Assembly (NCBI GenBank): GCA_963576475.1
Contig: OY754971.1
Span: 1,642,501 to 1,706,500, forward strand
Reading direction: 5' to 3'
DNA: 64,000 bases
Origin: Molanna angustata
Lineage: Eukaryota > Arthropoda > Insecta > Trichoptera > Molannidae
A program made the translations under genes and the position numbers. Under the pieces are notes generated by a model, which did not search any database, was not told where the DNA came from, and was given only the letters and a program-made list of their open reading frames with translations. This document shows positions 59,557 through 64,000 of the stretch, one piece after another. Position 1 is the first letter of the stretch. Every line of letters starts with the position of its first letter.

Positions 59557-61778
59557 ACCTGCGTTCCACCAGGTTAACAAACGTGGAACTGGCGTCCTGT
59601 ACTAATAATGAGAATGCTATTAATATGATTGAGTCTGTTGATGAAGTAATTGTAGAAAGAGACGATCAAAAATCTGTAGGTTTTACTGTGATGGTGGTAG
59701 AAGCTGATGTGCATAGAGAGGATGATGCCGAGGATAGCCTTGAGACCGTGGAGGCTAATAATGAGAAGATTGAATCTGTTGAAGTAATGGTAGAAATAGG
59801 CGATCAAAACTCTGTAGGTTTTACTGAGATGGTGGTAGAGGCTGATGTGCATAGAGATGATGAGGATAGTATTGAGACCGTGGAGGCTAATAATGAGAAG
59901 GCAGTTTACATACGAGATAGTTCGAAATTCGCGTCGGAGGTAGAGTTGGTAGATATGTTGAACGATAGGGATTTGATAGTTGCGTCAGGTACGTCGGATG
60001 TTGAGAAGCTGGTAGTTGCGTCAGAGAAGTTCGAAGAGAGGAAACCGGTTGTCGCGCCGGATCACGAATTAGGTACGACAGTAGTTGCGCTGGGTAGTAA
60101 TGAGATGGCGAAAATGATGAGTAGGTACGAAGAGGAGTACAGTGACGGAATTTGCGAACTAGAACATAAAGTAGACGGTGTATGTGCGATTGGTAAAGTT
60201 AGCCTCCCACGGATAAGCGTGACGATCGAGGATCGTCTCTATGTAGCGTTAGTAGACTCTGCCGCCTCTCACAGTTTAATTCGTGCAGATTTAGTACACG
60301 AGTATAGAAGAAAATTTTGTGATGTAAAGAGTTTAAATCTTGCACATGCTTCGGCCAAAATGACGGTAGTAGCGAAAGCGGAAATAGACTGCTCGATAGC
60401 AGACGTTAGGATGGAAAATGAATTTTTAGTAGTCGACGGCCTACGAGATGACGTAATATTAGGTATAGATTGGCTAATAGCGGAACACGGCGTGATTGAT
60501 TTTATTCGTGGAGCATTGTATTTCGACAAGAAGGAAAGGATTACGGCATATTTTCATTCGACGAAGCGTCAACCAAATTTAACTAACGTACAGTTACCAA
60601 ATATTACGAACGACTTATCTAATGCGAAAAAAAATGAATTACATAAAATATTGCGAGAATTTAATGCTTTATTTACCCCATATGCAGGCCCTGCTCGCTT
60701 GCAGCCACACGTTATCCGGCTGAAAGATGAGACACCCATTCGTATCCCACCGTACCGTTTATCAGACGCTAAGAAACGTAATTTACATAAACAAATCGAA
60801 GAAATGTTAACTGATGACGTAATCGAAGCGAGTAGATCTCCGTATTGTTTTCCTATCGTGATGGCTCCGAAAAGGGGAGATAATGATTATCGTATCTGTG
60901 TAGACTTCCGTCGGTTAAATGACATCACTGAGGGCGAGGTCTCCACTTTACCGGTCATCCACGAAACATTAAAGGATCTCGGAAACGCAAAGATATTTTC
61001 CACGTTAGATTTAACAAAGGGATATTGGCAAGAGCCTCTCGATCCTGCTTCTAAACCTTATACGGCATTTTCTACTCCTGACGGTGCGTTATATCAATTT
61101 AAGGTTATGCCCTTCGGACTTAAGGGAGCCCCGAGCTGCTTCCAGAAAGCGATGTGTCAGCAAGTTCTTGCCGGTTATTTAAGAGAATTTTGTATTGTAT
61201 ATATAGACGATATTGTCATCTATTCTTCTGACTGGGAGAGTCATCTCCATCACTTAAGACTGGTTTTTGAAAGGTTAGATCAGTTCGGGTTGAAATGTTC
61301 GCCTGATAAATGTAAATTAGCCACGTCAGAAATAGAGTATTTGGGACATGTTGTTACTGCGGAAGGAAATTATCCTCAAATGTCTCATTGCAAGGAGATT
61401 TTCTCTGCACCAGCTCCGCGAACTCGTAAAGAACTACGTGGCTTCTTAGGACTGTGTAATTGGTTAAGAGAGTATGTACCGCGATTCTCTGAGATTGCTG
61501 CTCCGTTAACCGATTTATTAAAAGTTAATCGGCCGTATCGGTGGAATAGCCAAGCCGATACCGCTATACGTAATATTAAGTTGGCTATGTCACAACCGTT
61601 AAAATTGTCACGACCCGATTTTAATCGCGAATTTATTTTACAAACAGACGCGAGTAAGTTAGGTATTGCGGCCGTATTATATCATCCACGCTCTGACGGA
61701 GAACGGGATGTTATATCATATGCGAGTATGCGTTTTTCACCGGCCGAACAAAAATGGCATTCGAATGAGCAGCAGGCC
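59448..61778 (+). CDS. pol: Gypsy pol, 5' part: protease, reverse transcriptase, RNase H start
   Basis: Frame -1 to gag, probably entered by frameshift at 59484-59490, so the ATG at 59448 is not a real start. An acidic region with a 117-bp tandem duplication (about residues 65-150) comes first. The aspartic protease follows (ALVDSAASHSLI near 268; DVILGIDWL), with Ala where family members usually have Gly after D-S/T. Then RT: PYCFPIVMAPKR, YRICVDFRRLN, FSTLDLTKGYWQ, MPFGLKGAP, YIDDIVIYS (near 585) and EYLGHVV. Then the RNase H opening LQTDASKLGIAAVLYHP. The frame is broken by the insertion after 61778. It makes the cDNA and processes the polyprotein. Confidence 0.88.
59484..59541 (+). promoter_or_regulatory. 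Predicted -1 ribosomal frameshift signal in gag/pol overlap
   Basis: GGGAAAT at 59484-59490 is in the right phase in the gag frame (G GGA AAT). A 7-nt spacer follows, then a stem of GCCCCGACAGG (59498-59508) with CCTGTCG (59530-59536), a one-base bulge and GGGC (59538-59541). The pol frame is open from this point. Heptamer, spacing and stem match known -1 sites. Confidence 0.6.
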
Positions 61779-62710
61779 AAGTCAGTAAAAAAGTCGAGAT
61801 CCGACAACGTATCGCCGCTCTTCTCGCCATGTTTACGCCCGTGACGACAATTCGTAGTCACTAAGCGCTGTCGAGTTCGTAAATGCACTTATTAGTATTT
61901 GTCGCCGTTAGGCTGGCTTGCGGTACATTTTTGAATTATCATTTATGGCAATACACAATATTTTCCCCATGATTTGAATAAATGTCAAATTTGTTTACAT
62001 AAATTTGTTAAATAAATATAATATGGTCATATTTTAAAGCTCGAAAGCAAGTTATAATACGATTAAATTAACTTCTTTTGTGTTTATTGAATGTTTTGAG
62101 AGTAATTTTAAAAAATATTTTTAATTATATTTCGATCAATTTATCATGTGATGACAGCAGCGTGTTATTTTTTTACTAAAAACTACGCCGAATTTTCTTT
62201 TGTTAAGTGTTAAAATACATATGTGATAAAATAGCTTACAAGAATACTTTCTTAAAATGAAAAATTATTTTAAATCTATACTTACGGAAAACATTTACGG
62301 ACGCATAGAATTATAATGTTACAATCTAAGTACGGACGCATATTTTCAATAAATATATAATCATATAAAACTTTTGTTACGCGGTAATTAGCAATAAATG
62401 AATTACGCTGAATATTTAGGGGTTTGAAGAATCTCTTAAACGGCGTCGTTTAATCCGTTTATATAATTATTCTCAAAATAAATATGAAATTCGGCATTGT
62501 TCGCGTAAAAAATGACATTTAATTCAACATGGCGGCGTTAGATCTTTTCTCTCGCCTCAATGTCGACCGAATCTCGCCGTCAAATAAGTGGGCGAGAACG
62601 ATTCGACGCGTTATCTGCTTAGTGACTACCAAAACTGTCAAAATATCGACTATTCGATATTTTGACAGTTAATCTCGACATTTGTCGGTCGAGATCTACT
62701 TATAGACTTA
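61779..62710. mobile_element. Non-autonomous DNA transposon inserted in gypsy RNase H
   Basis: The left end AAGTCAGTAAAAAAGTCGAG and the right end, reversed, TAAGTCTATAAGTAGATCTC share an imperfect inverted repeat. TAGTCACTAAGC recurs subterminally on both sides (61855; about 62620 reversed). GCC flanks both ends (61776-61778, 62711-62713), a possible 3-bp target duplication. A palindrome of TGTCAAAATATCGA lies near 62633-62670. No ORF. Removing it with one GCC leaves the pol frames out of register by one base, so either the border is off or a small indel is present. Confidence 0.65.
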
Positions 62711-62712
62711 GC

Positions 62713-64000
62713 CTGCAGGAAGCGTTTGCGGCCGTGTGGGCCATTAAAAGATATCGTCCGTATTTAGAAGGACGATCGTTTAAGCTACGCACGGATAATA
62801 AAGCATTAACATGGTTGAATACGGCGAAAAATGATAGGGCAAAGCTCATCAGATGGGCACTCCTCTTACAGGAATTTGATTTTACAGTTGAACATTGTCC
62901 CGGTCGTAAAATTGAACTCCCTGATGCATTATCCCGAAATCCCGAATCGTCCCCAATAGTAACGGAGGCAGACACAAAATATTTAAGTCGCATGATGTAC
63001 CCATCAACGGAAACGAATGAGATAACGGCACAAGTACATCAAACGGAAGATGATGCGGTGACAGAGGACCAGCCGGACGCGGTTGAGTCATCCGACGATG
63101 TTGAGGTATTAGATGTAAGTCTTGCGGAAGAAATACGGTTACGACAGAAAAGAGATACCGACGTACAACGACGTATAAATAGGTTGCGTATATTATTATC
63201 TCGACCAAATACATCAACGGCACGTCACGAACAACAATATTTACGTGATTATGCGTTATTAGGTGATTATCTTTGGAGAAAATTTGCGGATGATATACGT
63301 TTATTTGTACCCCGATCGATGGTTTTGAAGGTTATATCTACGTGTCATGATAATCGTGTGGCAGGTCATCCCGGAGCTAAAGAAACGACTCGGGCTGCGG
63401 CACGCCATTTCTTTTGGCCGAACATGCGTACTGACGTTGAGCAATATGTGAGAGCGTGTATGACGTGTGCTCTATCGAGAGCCGTACCGACTCGTCCTGC
63501 GGCCCCATTAGGTAATACTCACGTACATAAACCATTTGACGTATGCGCAGTCGATTTGATGGGACCATATCCCATATCCACACACGGCAAGCGTTTTATT
63601 GTAGTAGTTACGGATTTATATACACGATGGGTGGAAGCGTTTGCGGTACGATCGAGTAGAGCTCCGATTATAATTAAAATATTAGAAGATGACGTATTCT
63701 CTCGTTACGGATATCCAAAAGCGATCTTGTCGGATAATGCCACTAATTTTAAGAATCGTTTGTGGACCAGCGCACTAGATAGATGGCAATGTTTGCACTG
63801 GACAACGGCAGTGTACCATCCACGAGCGAATATTACAGAACGTAGAAACCAAGAAATTAAGAAAGCGTTGCGTATTTATTTACAAGGTCAACCTCATAAT
63901 CGTTGGGATGAACATTTACCGACTATTTTATATGCGTTACGTGGTCGTCGTAATGAGTCAACAGGCGTATCTCCTAGCACGGCATTATTAGGTTACGACA
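62713..64000 (+). CDS. pol: Gypsy pol, 3' part: RNase H end and integrase (partial)
   Basis: Open to the window edge. AVWAIKRYRPYLEGRSFKL and RTDNKALTWL finish RNase H, followed by the connection ALLLQEFDFTVEHCPGRK, LPDALSRNP. The integrase zinc domain has His pair CHDNRVAGH and Cys pair CMTC. The catalytic core shows AVDLMGPYP, LSDNATNF and ITERRNQE, the last Asp and the Glu being 35 residues apart as in D,D-35-E enzymes. The C-terminus is beyond 64000. Integrase inserts the cDNA into the genome. Confidence 0.87.
   Translation, partial: MQEAFAAVWAIKRYRPYLEGRSFKLRTDNKALTWLNTAKNDRAKLIRWALLLQEFDFTVEHCPGRKIELPDALSRNPESSPIVTEADTKYLSRMMYPSTETNEITAQVHQTEDDAVTEDQPDAVESSDDVEVLDVSLAEEIRLRQKRDTDVQRRINRLRILLSRPNTSTARHEQQYLRDYALLGDYLWRKFADDIRLFVPRSMVLKVISTCHDNRVAGHPGAKETTRAAARHFFWPNMRTDVEQYVRACMTCALSRAVPTRPAAPLGNTHVHKPFDVCAVDLMGPYPISTHGKRFIVVVTDLYTRWVEAFAVRSSRAPIIIKILEDDVFSRYGYPKAILSDNATNFKNRLWTSALDRWQCLHWTTAVYHPRANITERRNQEIKKALRIYLQGQPHNRWDEHLPTILYALRGRRNESTGVSPSTALLGYD

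Larger units (their letters stand above)
57628..64000 (+). mobile_element. Ty3/gypsy LTR retrotransposon, 3' end outside the window
   Basis: Order: putative 5' LTR ending at 58430, primer binding site, gag (58537-59556), pol with protease, RT and RNase H start (to 61778), a DNA transposon insertion, then RNase H end and integrase (62713 to the window edge). The pol frame overlaps gag by a -1 shift. The 3' LTR is not in the window, so LTR borders and age cannot be judged, and I cannot say whether an env-like ORF follows. Confidence 0.85.

Overview
This is a eukaryotic, almost certainly insect, genomic window: A+T-rich, intron-bearing and dominated by transposable elements. The Q-rich Argonaute-2-like gene, the THAP-domain gene, the non-LTR element types and frequent TAGGTA words fit Lepidoptera best, but the order is an inference. 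Only two host genes are well supported: a three-exon THAP zinc-finger gene at the left edge (94-1302, +) and the 5' half of an Argonaute-2-like gene on the minus strand (exons between 42072 and 22951). The introns of the latter are packed with transposons. Its PAZ, MID and PIWI exons are not visible here.

Layout. 1-5.9 kb: THAP gene, a 252-bp tandem repeat split by an RTE-type LINE fragment with a 20-bp target duplication, a dispersed repeat, a perfect hairpin and a tRNA-derived SINE. 5.9-21 kb: a 117/128-bp satellite (40 units seen) interrupted by two full-length non-LTR retrotransposons. LINE-A (6802-11834) has intact ORF1 and ORF2. LINE-B (15830-20874) has a PHD-finger ORF1 carrying one stop codon and an intact ORF2. 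Both sit at the same two breakpoints of the satellite unit. 21-42 kb: the Argonaute exons, with introns holding decayed transposase, RTE, L2-like and LINE-A-family copies, large CA/ACGC microsatellites, a three-fold dispersed repeat and two TAA-target DNA transposons. 42-57.6 kb: a nest of LINE fragments, a DNA transposon with an 81-bp tandem repeat, a 2.3-kb foldback structure, a LINE-A relative, a LINE lacking its RT core and an unidentified GC-rich block. 57.6-64 kb: a Ty3/gypsy element (gag, protease, RT, RNase H, integrase) running off the right edge, its pol split by a 0.93-kb DNA transposon.

The most interesting signal is in LINE-A. ORF1 ends in UGA-CUAG, the classic leaky stop context. 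It is followed in the same frame by about 275 sense codons that fill the whole ORF1-ORF2 gap and end in a 7-nt ATGTTAG overlap with the ORF2 start. That suggests expression by stop-codon readthrough plus termination-reinitiation. A diverged relative at 26.9 kb keeps the UGA-CUA. Other notable signals are the shared satellite target site, 3'-UTR stem-loops with compensating changes, and a correctly phased -1 frameshift site in the gypsy element.
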